From the NCBI GenBank assembly GCA_963801255.1, contig CAWDEC010000007.1:124001-188000 (forward strand): a stretch of DNA of 64,000 bases. The letters are read 5' to 3'. Made by a program: the position numbers and the translations under genes. Position 1 is the first letter of the stretch. Each line of letters opens with the position of its first letter. Shown here piece after piece: positions 9,490 through 18,146 of this stretch. This DNA comes from JAICXG01 sp963801255 (GTDB lineage Bacteria; Verrucomicrobiota; Verrucomicrobiia; Chthoniobacterales; UBA10450). A model generated the notes under the pieces. That model saw nothing but the letters and a program-made list of their open reading frames with translations. It did not search any database and was not told the origin of the DNA.

Positions 9490-10686
9490 TCAGGCTGCGG
9501 TGAAACCCTGGAAAAGGTGACGTAATTTGCGAACACTGGTCTCGATCGCGAAGAGATCGGAGGCCCGCTGGCGGCCGGCCTGGCCTAACGACCGCGCTCG
9601 CTCTCGATCGTTCAGCAAACGTCCCAGCGCTTGGGCCAGGGTATGTGGCTGGTGCTCTGCAACGAGCATCCCGGTTTGCCCGTCGACAACCATTTCCGGA
9701 AGACCGCTGATCGGGGTTGAGACAACTGGCAATCCAGCGGCCATCGCTTCCATCACAACCGTCGGCAACTGATCCATCCCGCCACCTGTTTCGGTGACGC
9801 ATGGTAATGCAAAGACCCAGCTTCGTGATAGGCCCTCAATCACCTGATCCTGTGGCAAAGGTCCGGCCAGCCTGACGATATCGGTCAGCCCGGTCGTCGC
9901 GATTTGCTCGCGCAGCTCCGACTCGAGCGGACCTTCACCGACAATCTCACAACGGAACTTGATTCCGCTCTCTCGCAGCAAACGGCAGGCTTCGATCAAA
10001 TCCTGAAAACCCTTCTTTTCGATCAAACGTCCAACCGAAATGATGGTGGGCGTTTCCGCTGCGAAATCTGCCGGCTTGAAAAGCGAGAGATCGATCCCGT
10101 TATAGACTCGATGAATCCTGGTAGCGTCCTGGGGAAACTTGTCCTGTAGAAAGCGCACGCCGAAATCGCTCACCGTCACCACGGCCCGCGCCTCCGCGAT
10201 CAACTTGCCTAACGAAACCTCAAAAGGTTTTGGGGCAAAGATATCGTTGGCATGCGCGGTAAAACTGTAGCCAATGCCAAAGAATTGCTTGAGCCAGTAT
10301 CCGGTGCGCGCGGCCAGACCGGCGAAATGCGCGTGCACATGTCGGACTTCGCGCGCTTGCAGACGCGGCCCAAGCCAGGCCGCCTGGTAAAGCCGGAGAA
10401 AATCGGTCTTGCGGCCCCACTCCGTGATCGCTCTCCTGGCTGCGGCCGGGAGTTTTTCCTTATGCAAAGCGCGATCGACTTCCGCGATGAGCGTTTTCTC
10501 ATCCGGCAAATATTCGACATCGCGTACGACGGCGGGGTCCCAGGTTTGAGGCGGCTCGTCGTGCGGATGCCGCACAGAAAAGATTGCGGGAACAGTCTTC
10601 TGCCTGCGCAATTCTCCGATTTCCCGGTAACAAAACGTCTGGGTAAAGGAAGGAAAACGCTCGAAGAGATACGCCAGCCCACTCAT
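9490..10686 (-). CDS. Glycosyltransferase family 4 protein
   Basis: 398 residues with a GT-B fold. The N-terminal half begins MSGLAYLFERFPSFTQTFCYREI, as in WcaL/exopolysaccharide-type transferases. The C-terminal nucleotide-sugar domain carries ISVGRLIEKKGFQDLIEA, then MEAMAAGLPVVSTPISGLPEMV, the E-rich donor-binding block. It probably adds a sugar to a surface polysaccharide or lipid carrier; donor and acceptor cannot be read from sequence. Two motif copies (9583, 10207) encode SLG in surface loops. Confidence 0.85.
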   Translation of the reverse strand: MSGLAYLFERFPSFTQTFCYREIGELRRQKTVPAIFSVRHPHDEPPQTWDPAVVRDVEYLPDEKTLIAEVDRALHKEKLPAAARRAITEWGRKTDFLRLYQAAWLGPRLQAREVRHVHAHFAGLAARTGYWLKQFFGIGYSFTAHANDIFAPKPFEVSLGKLIAEARAVVTVSDFGVRFLQDKFPQDATRIHRVYNGIDLSLFKPADFAAETPTIISVGRLIEKKGFQDLIEACRLLRESGIKFRCEIVGEGPLESELREQIATTGLTDIVRLAGPLPQDQVIEGLSRSWVFALPCVTETGGGMDQLPTVVMEAMAAGLPVVSTPISGLPEMVVDGQTGMLVAEHQPHTLAQALGRLLNDRERARSLGQAGRQRASDLFAIETSVRKLRHLFQGFTAA

Positions 10687-10786
10687 CGAACAAGGATTAG
10701 CGGCAATTTGACACTTGGAAAGGCGCGCCGGCTGGAAAAGTCCAACTCGGCCCCTTGGCCCGCACGACTCTTGCTATTTTTGAAGA

Positions 10787-11818
10787 ATGCTTCATCGCGA
10801 CTTCTTTGCCTTTTGCCGGTCGCTGCGGCTCATCGAACTCAAGGCCATCGGCAAACTCTCCCGCGTGAGACACTTCGCGGAGCATGAGATCGTCTATTCA
10901 CCCGGCGAAGAAAGCGATGAAATGTTTGTGATTACACGCGGCGGAGTCGAACTTTTTCCGCCGCATCAACGGCCCGGCACCTCCACGACCTTTCTCACCC
11001 GTGGCGATATTTTCGGCGAGAGCGCAGCGCTCATGGAGTTGGCACGCGATCATACCGCGCGCGCCTGCGCGGAACTGAGCGTGCAGTGTTTTCGGCGTTG
11101 CGATTTTCCCGAACTGGTTTTGCGCGTGCCGTCGTTCTTTCTCTATCTCTCCGAGAAACTGGCGCACCGCCTCTTTCAAACCCGCGAATTGATGCACGCG
11201 CCAACGAACGCGCTCGAGCTTACCGGAAGTCTCGACAACTTCGATGTCGTCACGATTTATCAGACGATCATTCAATCGATGCAGACGGGGCTGCTCACGA
11301 TCGCGGACGAGGATGGCGAGACGATTTGCACCTTCTATTTCGAAAAGGGAACGCCGCGCTGGGGTCGGTTTCAGCAGCTGAACGGCGAAGAAGCGTTCTG
11401 GCAGCTTTTCCTGCACGAGCATCGCGCGGGCAGCTTTTCGTTTTCCAATCACACGGACGTCGGCGCTGGTTGGGGTGAAGGCAGTGCGCTGACGCGGCAG
11501 GCGGACGAGATCTTGATCAATGCCATCCAGATGCGCGATCAATTCGAGGATTTGCGCAAGCGAATGGGAAGCTCCGCCGCGCGGCTCAAGCGCCAGAAAC
11601 TGAATCTCTCGTGGGATAAGGCGGAGCTGCAGGAGCTGCGCCCGGTGGCGGAGGAGATTTGGCAACTCGCCTACAGCAACGAGCTGACCCTGGCCGAACT
11701 GCATCGCCGAAGCGCGTATTGCGACTGGAAAATTTACAAGACGGTCGATCAACTGGTGCGCGACGGCCTCTTCACCCTCGAGAGTGCGCCCAAGGCAGAA
11801 GCACTCGTCGAATCCTGA
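10787..11818 (+). CDS. Cyclic-nucleotide-binding domain protein with DUF4388/PATAN domain
   Basis: 343 residues. Residues about 10-125 form a cNMP/CAP-like sensor, including GDIFGESAALMELARDHTARA, close to the usual phosphate-binding cassette. Residues about 142-240 form a DUF4388/PATAN domain (LTGSLDNFDVVTIYQTIIQSMQTG, then GTPRWGRF). The tail (about 280-340) looks like a small winged-helix-like segment but lacks a clear HTH match. PATAN domains occur in signalling proteins that regulate surface behaviour or gene expression. It is probably a cytoplasmic signal-integration protein; ligand unknown. Confidence 0.75.
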   Translation: MLHRDFFAFCRSLRLIELKAIGKLSRVRHFAEHEIVYSPGEESDEMFVITRGGVELFPPHQRPGTSTTFLTRGDIFGESAALMELARDHTARACAELSVQCFRRCDFPELVLRVPSFFLYLSEKLAHRLFQTRELMHAPTNALELTGSLDNFDVVTIYQTIIQSMQTGLLTIADEDGETICTFYFEKGTPRWGRFQQLNGEEAFWQLFLHEHRAGSFSFSNHTDVGAGWGEGSALTRQADEILINAIQMRDQFEDLRKRMGSSAARLKRQKLNLSWDKAELQELRPVAEEIWQLAYSNELTLAELHRRSAYCDWKIYKTVDQLVRDGLFTLESAPKAEALVES

Positions 11819-11822
11819 TTTT

Positions 11823-12089
11823 ATGAAGCGATCGTTAGGCATAGTTGTTCTTCTCCTCTTCGTCAGCGGGCTATTCTGCAATTGTTCGATGATGACAGCG
11901 CAGGGCCGGCGCGAGCGCGCCTATGATCGGTATGTCGAGAAAATGAGTCGCGGCCGGGCGCAACAGCAGCAGCATTTAAGCGCGATGCGCGCACAAGTGC
12001 CGCCGGCCATGATCAGCCAACCGGTCGTAACCGCGGACGCGTCGGGGCCGGAATCGGTCACGGCAGACAACGGGGGCGGCGGGCTTTAA
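11823..12089 (+). CDS. Small lipoprotein-like hypothetical protein
   Basis: 88 residues from ATG 11823, just after the stop of the cNMP gene and probably co-transcribed. The N-terminus MKRSLGIVVLLLFVSGLFC is a signal sequence ending at closely spaced cysteines (CNC), suggesting a lipoprotein with a non-standard lipobox. The mature part is short, Gln/Arg-rich and ends in glycines. SLG in the signal peptide is encoded by a motif copy. No family is recognised. Confidence 0.6.
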   Translation: MKRSLGIVVLLLFVSGLFCNCSMMTAQGRRERAYDRYVEKMSRGRAQQQQHLSAMRAQVPPAMISQPVVTADASGPESVTADNGGGGL

Positions 12090-12101
12090 GCGGAGCGAAT
12101 C

Positions 12102-12116
12102 GCCTAACGCCTAACG
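12102..12116. repeat. Two overlapping copies of the GCCTAACG motif
   Basis: Two copies (12102-12109 and 12109-12116) share one base in tandem. They fill the 33-bp gap between the convergent lipoprotein and thioesterase genes. Confidence 0.85.
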
Positions 12117-12122
12117 AAATGG

Positions 12123-12518
12123 TTAGTCGCGCTGCACCGGAATTGGCCGTCCGATTTCATCCACCGCCACGTAGGTAAAGACCGCCCGCGTTACGAGCAA
12201 ACGTTCCTGCCGGCGATAGCGCTGGGCCCAGACTTCGACTGGAATTTTCATCGAGGTCCGGCCGATTTTTTCCACCCAGGCATAACAGGCGATTGTGTCC
12301 CCCACCCGTACCGGCTGGAGAAATGACATGCCGTCGACTGCCACCGTGACCACGCGCGCTCGGGCGGTCTTGGAAGCAAGGATGCCGCTGCCGAGATCCA
12401 TCTGGGCCATGATCCAGCCGCCAAAAATGTCCCCGCTGGGGTTGGTATCGGCCGGCATCGCGATGGTGCGGATGACCAACTCTCCCCGTGGGGATTCGTT
12501 AGGCTGTGGATCGTCCAC
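12123..12518 (-). CDS. Acyl-CoA thioesterase, YciA-like hotdog protein
   Basis: About 131 residues from GTG 12518, matching the usual YciA length; the frame is open further upstream to 12677, which would overlap queA. Hotdog-family features are visible: PADTNPSGDIFGGWIMAQMD near the N-terminus with the active-site Asp/Gly pattern, and VDGMSFLQPVRVGD. It hydrolyses acyl-CoA to free acid and CoA in the cytosol. A motif copy near the N-terminus encodes QPNE, before the conserved core. Confidence 0.8.
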   Translation of the reverse strand: MDDPQPNESPRGELVIRTIAMPADTNPSGDIFGGWIMAQMDLGSGILASKTARARVVTVAVDGMSFLQPVRVGDTIACYAWVEKIGRTSMKIPVEVWAQRYRRQERLLVTRAVFTYVAVDEIGRPIPVQRD

Positions 12519-12658
12519 GCGCGAGCGTAGCACAAGGCGGGAGAGTGCAAAGGCATCGCAGGTTCGAGCGCCAGGTGCTTCGCTTGCTATTCGTGATTCG
12601 CGATACGCAGAAAAGTTTCTGAACGGTACGCCCGGTGGGTCGCAGGCGAACGGCTGAG

Positions 12659-13639
12659 CTACAGCACGAGCATGCAATCGCCGTAGCTGTAAAAGCGATA
12701 ATTCTCGCGCACCGCTTCTGCATAGGCGCGCAGGATAAATTCGCGACCGGCAAAAGCCGCCAGCAACATAAGGAGAGTCGAGCGTGGAAGATGAAAATTC
12801 GTTAGCAGCATATCGACGGCACGAAACCGGTAGGGCGGATAAATGAAAATATCGGTCGCTCCGTTCTGCGGCACGATGCAGCCATCGTGCATAACCGCCG
12901 ATTCCAGCACGCGGACCGAGGTAGTGCCAATTGCCAGGATTCGTTCCGCCGCATTGATGGCACTCGCCGCCTCGGGCCTGATCGTGAAACGCTCGGCGTG
13001 CATTCGATGCTTGGCGATCGTCTCACTTTGCACCGGACGAAACGTGCCCGTGCCGACGTGAAGCGTGATAAAGGTATGCGGCAGCTCCGCCAAAATCTCT
13101 GGAGTGAAATGCAATCCTGCCGTCGGCGCAGCGACCGCGCCTGGCACATTGGCGAAGACGGTTTGATAGCGTTTCGCATCCTCCGCTTCGACGGCACGGT
13201 TGAGATACGGCGGAAGCGGAATTTCGCCACCGCGATAGGGATCGAGTTCGCGCTCGAACGTGACGAGTCGCTCGCCGTCCCGACAAATTTCCTTCACGTA
13301 CCCGCTCACGCCATCGAGCACGATCGGCGCTCCTACGCGCAGTTTGCGCCCCGGCTTGATCAGACACTTCCACGTGTGCGCGTCGAGCTGTTCGAGAAAA
13401 AGGAATTCGACCAGGCCGTCGTCGGAGTAACGCCGCGCCGCCAGCACCCGAGTGTCATTCAGGACCAGGAGATCGCCCGGTCTGACGAAGTCTTTCAAAT
13501 CGAGAAATCGCCGGTGCGCGATGGTTTCCGCGGCTCGATCGAGCACCATCATGCGGGCATCCTGACGGCGTGGGAGCGGACGCTGCGCAATGAGAGCGGG
13601 TGGCAGATCGTAATTGTAATCCGCCAGCCGCTCACTCAT
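12659..13639 (-). CDS. queA: S-adenosylmethionine:tRNA ribosyltransferase-isomerase
   Basis: 326 residues, close to the QueA norm. It starts MSERLADYNYDLPPALIAQRP and contains GDLLVLNDTRVLAARR, AAPTAGLHFTPE and LTNFHLPRSTLLMLLAAFAG, all family signatures. QueA moves the ribosyl part of SAM to preQ1 in tRNA, giving epoxyqueuosine. It stands alone here on the minus strand, upstream of the thioesterase gene. Confidence 0.95.
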   Translation of the reverse strand: MSERLADYNYDLPPALIAQRPLPRRQDARMMVLDRAAETIAHRRFLDLKDFVRPGDLLVLNDTRVLAARRYSDDGLVEFLFLEQLDAHTWKCLIKPGRKLRVGAPIVLDGVSGYVKEICRDGERLVTFERELDPYRGGEIPLPPYLNRAVEAEDAKRYQTVFANVPGAVAAPTAGLHFTPEILAELPHTFITLHVGTGTFRPVQSETIAKHRMHAERFTIRPEAASAINAAERILAIGTTSVRVLESAVMHDGCIVPQNGATDIFIYPPYRFRAVDMLLTNFHLPRSTLLMLLAAFAGREFILRAYAEAVRENYRFYSYGDCMLVL

Positions 13640-13714
13640 CGTCTAAGCGTAGCCCAAGCTTTCAGTTTACGATTTCTTTTTCGAGCAAGCAGAAGGTTGC
13701 GCTAGCCTACCGCG

Positions 13715-14465
13715 ATGGACGGTTTCCAAGAGGCGCTCGAACAAGCATTGGTCACGCTGACGCGCTTGCAGCAGGAAAGCGAGCATCCGCCGCGCGCCAG
13801 CCGTAACGCGCTCGCGTGTTTGCAGGAGCTCCCGGGACTCGTTAGGCAAAGCAAGGCTGAACGCCTCGCGCCTTTGCGCGAGCGTGTCGCGGTTTGTACA
13901 CGCTGTGCGCATCTTGCTTCCTTTCGCACCCAGACGGTTTTCGGTGTGGGAAACTGCGATGCCGAACTCATGTTTATTGGCGAGGCGCCGGGCGCGGATG
14001 AAGACCGCCAGGGCGAACCTTTTGTGGGAAGGGCCGGCCAACTACTGACGAAGATCATCGCCGCGATGGGTTTCACACGCGACGAGGTTTACATCGCCAA
14101 CGTGCTGAAATGCCGGCCGGACATGCCACCGGGGGTGTCCGGCAATCGTCCGCCTACGCCTGACGAGATGGCAACCTGCCTTCCCTATCTCACCGAGCAG
14201 ATCGAAATCATCGCACCCAAGGTGCTGGTGGCGCTCGGGGCAACGGCGGTCGAGGGATTGCTAGGCCGGCGCGAAACGATGAGCCGGATGCGCGGGACGC
14301 TGGCACACCTACGGCGAAATCCCGCTCATGATCACGTTTCATCCGTCGTATCTGCTGCGAAACCAAAGCAACACCGAGAAACGCAAAGTTTGGGAAGACA
14401 TGCTGCTCGTGCTGGAAAAACTGGAGCGGCCCATCAGCGAAAAGCAGCGTAATTATTTTCGTTAG
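13715..14465 (+). CDS. Family 4 uracil-DNA glycosylase, frameshifted near the C-terminus
   Basis: Residues 1-~195 read as a type-4 Fe-S uracil-DNA glycosylase: C61-x2-C64, then GEAPGADEDRQGEPFVGRAG, NVLKCRPD and a fourth Cys in MATCLPYL. After RMRGT (near 14299) the frame loses similarity. The +1 frame continues WHTYGEIPLMITFHPSYLLR, which holds the conserved HPSYLLR motif, and ends at TAG 14463-14465. One extra C near 14300 explains this. Without correction the frame ends at 14452 with a nonsense tail. The restored stop codon falls in a TCGTTAGGC motif copy. The enzyme removes uracil from DNA. Confidence 0.85.
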
Positions 14466-14486
14466 GCGTTTATCCTATCGTTAGGC
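14460..14486. repeat. Two direct copies of the CGTTAGGC motif
   Basis: Copies at 14460-14467 and 14479-14486 lie 19 bp apart in the gap between the convergent glycosylase and universal-stress genes. The first copy supplies the glycosylase stop codon. Confidence 0.85.
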
Positions 14487-14541
14487 CGGGAGGGTCGGAT
14501 ACTCCGTTTCGCAGGACAAAGCCCGGCAAGTTTCCGTCCGA

Positions 14542-15363
14542 TTATCTGACGATCCAGAGATTGCATGGAATGACATCGGTGATCCACGAAATCCGGGTCG
14601 CCAGCTTCGGCTTTGGCTCGGGTTTTGTTTCCAGCGGAACTATGAGCAAGTCCGCCTCGACTGACTGAACGAAATTGGAAGCGCCAAATCCCGTGCTGCC
14701 GCGAAGCGAGCGCGCCTCGATTGGCACCTTCGTTTCACCGGCGGAAAGAATAAATTCCTGCAGGGCGAGTTCTTCCTCCTCCAGAGTACGCGTCTGTCCC
14801 TTGTCCGTTTTGCCGCGACGCGCGGCGCGTGCCTTATCGAAACTGGTATAACTGCGCACAACGTAGAGCCGTTCACTCTTCTCCTTCTCCGCGAGGTGGA
14901 CAGTCCGGCGCAAAGCGCGCTGTGCGTGCTCGGAAAACTCGGCCAGAAAAACAAGGTGGCGCAGAGCCTTGGGTTCGAGCTCGGGATGGGTGAAAAGCAT
15001 GACCGAACACGAAGCCTCGCGGACTAAGCGTCGCGCCACATTGCCGAGAAATTGCCGATGCACCGCTGCCTTCTCCAAAGCGCCGGCGACGAGCAATTCG
15101 ACGCCAAGCTTCTTCGCTGCAACCAGAATAGCGTTTGCCGGATCACCTTGCTCGTAATGCACGAGAGTATCTTCGGGAAGCTTCAGCGTTGCGATCGCCT
15201 CCGCAAACTTTCGCTCAGCAGTGGCGTCATGCTTCCCAACGAAAATCATGCTTAAGCGCGCACCAAAATGCTCTCGGACGCGATTGGCCTCTGCCAATAC
15301 CTGATGAAAACGTGGCGAGAACGTCGCCGCCACGGCAATGGATTGGTATGGAGGCGGATTCAT
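14542..15363 (-). CDS. Tandem universal stress protein (UspA-like)
   Basis: About 273 residues from ATG 15363 (MNPPPYQSIAVAATFSPRF); an upstream start at 15402 is less likely. Two Usp-like halves are seen: the first ends LGVELLVAGALEKAAVHRQFLGNVARRLVREASCSVMLF, close to the G-x2-G-x9-G-S/T ATP-binding pattern but altered; the second starts LRHLVFLAEFSEHAQRAL and ends in DLLIVPLE. Such proteins bind nucleotides and act under stress; specific function unknown. The roughly 265 bp before coaD hold no gene I can support. Confidence 0.7.
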   Translation of the reverse strand: MNPPPYQSIAVAATFSPRFHQVLAEANRVREHFGARLSMIFVGKHDATAERKFAEAIATLKLPEDTLVHYEQGDPANAILVAAKKLGVELLVAGALEKAAVHRQFLGNVARRLVREASCSVMLFTHPELEPKALRHLVFLAEFSEHAQRALRRTVHLAEKEKSERLYVVRSYTSFDKARAARRGKTDKGQTRTLEEEELALQEFILSAGETKVPIEARSLRGSTGFGASNFVQSVEADLLIVPLETKPEPKPKLATRISWITDVIPCNLWIVR

Positions 15364-15629
15364 GTTTGGGCGATACTTTCGTGCGCTCGACCGGAAGGGC
15401 AATCATGGCGTTGGGAATTCAAATCCCTCGCACCTTTTGGCTCGATTAATGGCCGCTGCCGAGTCCTCGCGTCTGAAAATCCAGCGGCTGACGCCGCGGG
15501 ACCTGACCACCCCGTGGGCTGCGGCCACCGCGAATTGGGCTCGACGAAAAATGTACAAAACGGTGGATGAATTCCACCTCGAGATTTGGCATTGCCCAAA
15601 GCCATACGCCTGCGCGACTATCCGCCAAG

Positions 15630-16130
15630 ATGCGACGCGCAATTTATCCCGGCAGCTTCGATCCTGTGACCAACGGTCACGTGGATGTAATCGAGCGAGC
15701 ACGCAAACTTTTCGATGAAGTGATCGTGGCGGTGGCAATCAACGATCAGAAACAGCCATTCTTCACCCTCGAGGAGCGGTTGGAATTTCTTGGTCGAGTC
15801 ACTCACTCTATCGAGGGTGTAAAGGTGGCGCCGCTCGATGGGTTGTTGGTCGATTTCGCAGTCGCGCAAGAAGCCCACGCGGTCGTGCGCGGTTTGCGTG
15901 CCATTTCCGATTTCGAGTTCGAGTTTCAAATGGCGCTGATGAATCGCAAATTGGAGCCAAGTGTGGAGACGATCTTCCTCATGCCAAAGGAGGAATACAC
16001 CTACATCAGCTCGCGCATCGTCAAGGAGGTCGCACGCCTGGGCGGCGACGTGAGCCAATTTGTAGACTCCTGCGTGGTGGACAGTTTCGCCCGCAAACTA
16101 GCGACGACGCGCGTTGCCGGGATTCGTTAG
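15630..16130 (+). CDS. coaD: Phosphopantetheine adenylyltransferase
   Basis: 166 residues from ATG 15630, the usual CoaD length. The nucleotidyltransferase motif YPGSFDPVTNGHVDVIERA is at the start (H17), and EYTYISSRIVKEVARLGGDV near the end holds the second conserved block. It makes dephospho-CoA from phosphopantetheine and ATP, the fourth step of CoA synthesis. Its final codons are ATT CGT TAG, so the stop lies in a TCGTTAGGC motif copy. An in-frame start at 15567 is open but adds a non-conserved tail. Confidence 0.95.
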   Translation: MRRAIYPGSFDPVTNGHVDVIERARKLFDEVIVAVAINDQKQPFFTLEERLEFLGRVTHSIEGVKVAPLDGLLVDFAVAQEAHAVVRGLRAISDFEFEFQMALMNRKLEPSVETIFLMPKEEYTYISSRIVKEVARLGGDVSQFVDSCVVDSFARKLATTRVAGIR

Positions 16131-16274
16131 GCAACCACGGTCCGAGGACGCCCCATACGGAAATCGATGAAACCAGTTTCCGTGGGCAGAGTGTCGTCCA
16201 CCGCAAAGCCTCTCTGCATGCCAACTGGCAGGAAGGCACGAAACGATGTTTCTTAGCAACGAAGGCTCCGCCGC

Positions 16275-16724
16275 ATGAAGATTCATCTACGACAAATTCC
16301 GGCTGGAGGTCTGCGCCTCGAGGGCGATGAGGAATGTCCGCTGCCGGAGCTCGACCCCCAGCAAGCCCGGTGCGCGGGTCCGCTGCATTACGCCTTGGAT
16401 CTTGGCGTGTCGGAAGGTGCGCTTTGGGCGAGCGGCGAGCTAACCCAGCCGGTTGAACTTCGTTGCGTGCGTTGTCTTGAGGCTTTTCCCTTCGAGATCA
16501 AAGTGCCGCAGTTCAGCGTCCATATTCCGTTAAGTGGCCCGGAAGAGATCAATCTCACGCCATTCCTGCGCGAAGATGTTCTGCTTAACCTGCCGGCTTA
16601 TCCCCATTGCGATCGCGAAGGCGGACGTATTTGCCCGGTTCCGGCGGTGAAAAGCGGAGACACCCCGGAGAAGCGGGCCCCTGATTGGAGCGCTCTGGAC
16701 GAATTGAAGATTCGTCGATCTTGA
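16275..16724 (+). CDS. yceD: YceD/DUF177 family protein
   Basis: 149 residues. The conserved part has CVRCLEAFPFEI in the middle and a C-terminal Cys pair (CDREGGRICP), as in YceD proteins that lie before rpmF in many bacteria. The family is linked to 23S rRNA accumulation or ribosome assembly. Position before rpmF, plsX and fabH is the standard gene order and supports the call. Confidence 0.85.
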   Translation: MKIHLRQIPAGGLRLEGDEECPLPELDPQQARCAGPLHYALDLGVSEGALWASGELTQPVELRCVRCLEAFPFEIKVPQFSVHIPLSGPEEINLTPFLREDVLLNLPAYPHCDREGGRICPVPAVKSGDTPEKRAPDWSALDELKIRRS

Positions 16725-16818
16725 GGCGTTGCCATCGTTAGGCGCATGATCGCGATTGATGGCCTGATCGCTTCCACGGTTGTCTTTTCGCGAAAGCCTG
16801 CTTTCCTACTGCGCTCTT

Positions 16819-17001
16819 ATGGGAGTTCCGAAACGCAAAACCTCAAAAATGCGGTTGCGCACACGCAAGGCCTCACTTCGCTGGCAGGCGCCTCAGCTCA
16901 ATAAATGTCCGCAGTGCGGCAGCAGCGTCCCCTCGCACACTGCCTGCCCCTCGTGTGGATATTATAAGGGCCGGCAGGTGCTGACAGTTGAAGGCGCTTA
17001 A
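16819..17001 (+). CDS. rpmF: 50S ribosomal protein L32
   Basis: 60 residues from ATG 16819 (MGVPKRKTSKMRLRTRKA), with a CPQCG and CPSCG pair forming the L32 zinc ribbon. The frame is open upstream to 16780, but the family starts at GVPKRK or similar. It sits between yceD and plsX as expected. A motif copy at 16736 lies in the gap before it. Confidence 0.95.
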   Translation: MGVPKRKTSKMRLRTRKASLRWQAPQLNKCPQCGSSVPSHTACPSCGYYKGRQVLTVEGA

Positions 17002-17114
17002 AAGCGGAGGGTCGGACGCTTGAAGGTTTCGCCGACGGCGGCCTCCAGTTCCAGCGGTCACTCAGCCTTTCCCTCCTTGCATTCCAGTCCGGGAAACCGC
17101 AAACTGCCGCCTCG

Positions 17115-18146
17115 ATGAAGATCGCTCTCGACGCCATGGGCGGCGATTTTGGGCCACCAAACCTTGTCAGCGGCGCGGTCATGGCGCTGCGCGATTACCC
17201 GCAAATCGAAAAGCTTTTCCTCGTCGGCGACACGCCGCAGATCGAGGCCGAGCTTAAGAAACACAAGTGTAACGACCGACGCATTGAAACCGTCCATTCC
17301 ACTCAGGTGGTCGCGATGAGTGATGGCGCGGTCGATTCCGTAAGAAGGAAAAAGGATTCGTCGGTCAGCCGGGCTGTTGACCTTGTGAAAAAAGGCGAGG
17401 CCGCCGCCATCGTGAGCGCGGGTCACACCGGCGCCGCAGTCGCCGCCACTACGATCAAATTGCGCACCCTCCCCGGGATCGATCGTCCCGGCATTGCGGC
17501 CGTCATTCCTTCCGAAACAAATATCTTTGTCCTGATTGATGCCGGCGCGAACAGCGACGCGAAGCCGGAACATTTGCTGCAATACGGGATTATGGGCTCC
17601 GTCTATTCGCGCCATGTTCTTGGCTACCAAAATCCTTCGATCGGTTTGATGTCGATTGGCGGCGAGGACGTGAAAGGCACCGACCTGACGAAGGAGGTGT
17701 TCAAGATGTTAAAGCGCAGTGCGCTCAACTTCCGGGGCAACATCGAGGGCCACGATCTTTTCGCGCATCCGGTCGAGGTCGTCGTTTGCGACGGCTTTGT
17801 CGGCAACGTCATTCTGAAAACCTGCGAATCGGTCGGTGACGCGATTTTCAAATGGCTCAAACACGAACTCGTAAAGAACAAGGTCCGGATGGCCGGCGCC
17901 TTCCTCGCCCAGGAGGCCTTTCGAGCAATCAAGAAAAGAATCAACTACGAGGAATATGGCGGCTCGCCGCTGCTCGGCGTGAACGGCATTTGCATCATCG
18001 CGCACGGGGCGAGCACTCCGCTCGCGATCAAGAATGCCTTGCGCGTCGCGGCCGAGTCAATTGAACAGCAAGTCAATCCACATATCATCGAGGAAGTCAG
18101 TCGCTATAATGAAACGCACGCCTCGCTCGAGCCCGCGGTCCGGTAA
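17115..18146 (+). CDS. plsX: Phosphate acyltransferase PlsX
   Basis: 343 residues, the normal length. It begins MKIALDAMGGDFGPPNLVSG, the PlsX hallmark, and holds SAGHTGAAVAA and a C-terminal GGSPLLGVNGICIIAHG block. PlsX makes acyl-phosphate from acyl-ACP, the first step in bacterial glycerophospholipid acylation by the PlsY route. Its end overlaps the start of fabH, implying translational coupling. Confidence 0.95.
   Translation: MKIALDAMGGDFGPPNLVSGAVMALRDYPQIEKLFLVGDTPQIEAELKKHKCNDRRIETVHSTQVVAMSDGAVDSVRRKKDSSVSRAVDLVKKGEAAAIVSAGHTGAAVAATTIKLRTLPGIDRPGIAAVIPSETNIFVLIDAGANSDAKPEHLLQYGIMGSVYSRHVLGYQNPSIGLMSIGGEDVKGTDLTKEVFKMLKRSALNFRGNIEGHDLFAHPVEVVVCDGFVGNVILKTCESVGDAIFKWLKHELVKNKVRMAGAFLAQEAFRAIKKRINYEEYGGSPLLGVNGICIIAHGASTPLAIKNALRVAAESIEQQVNPHIIEEVSRYNETHASLEPAVR

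Noticed and set aside
10898..11881. A 327-codon minus-strand frame over the cNMP gene
   Set aside because: The plus strand has clear domains; this one has none.
12887..13705. A 272-codon plus-strand frame over queA
   Set aside because: It is a shadow of queA on the other strand, with no recognisable motif.
15400..15445. A tRNA-like 3' end (TTCAAATCCCTCGCACC)
   Set aside because: The T-stem does not pair and no matching acceptor or anticodon arm was found upstream.
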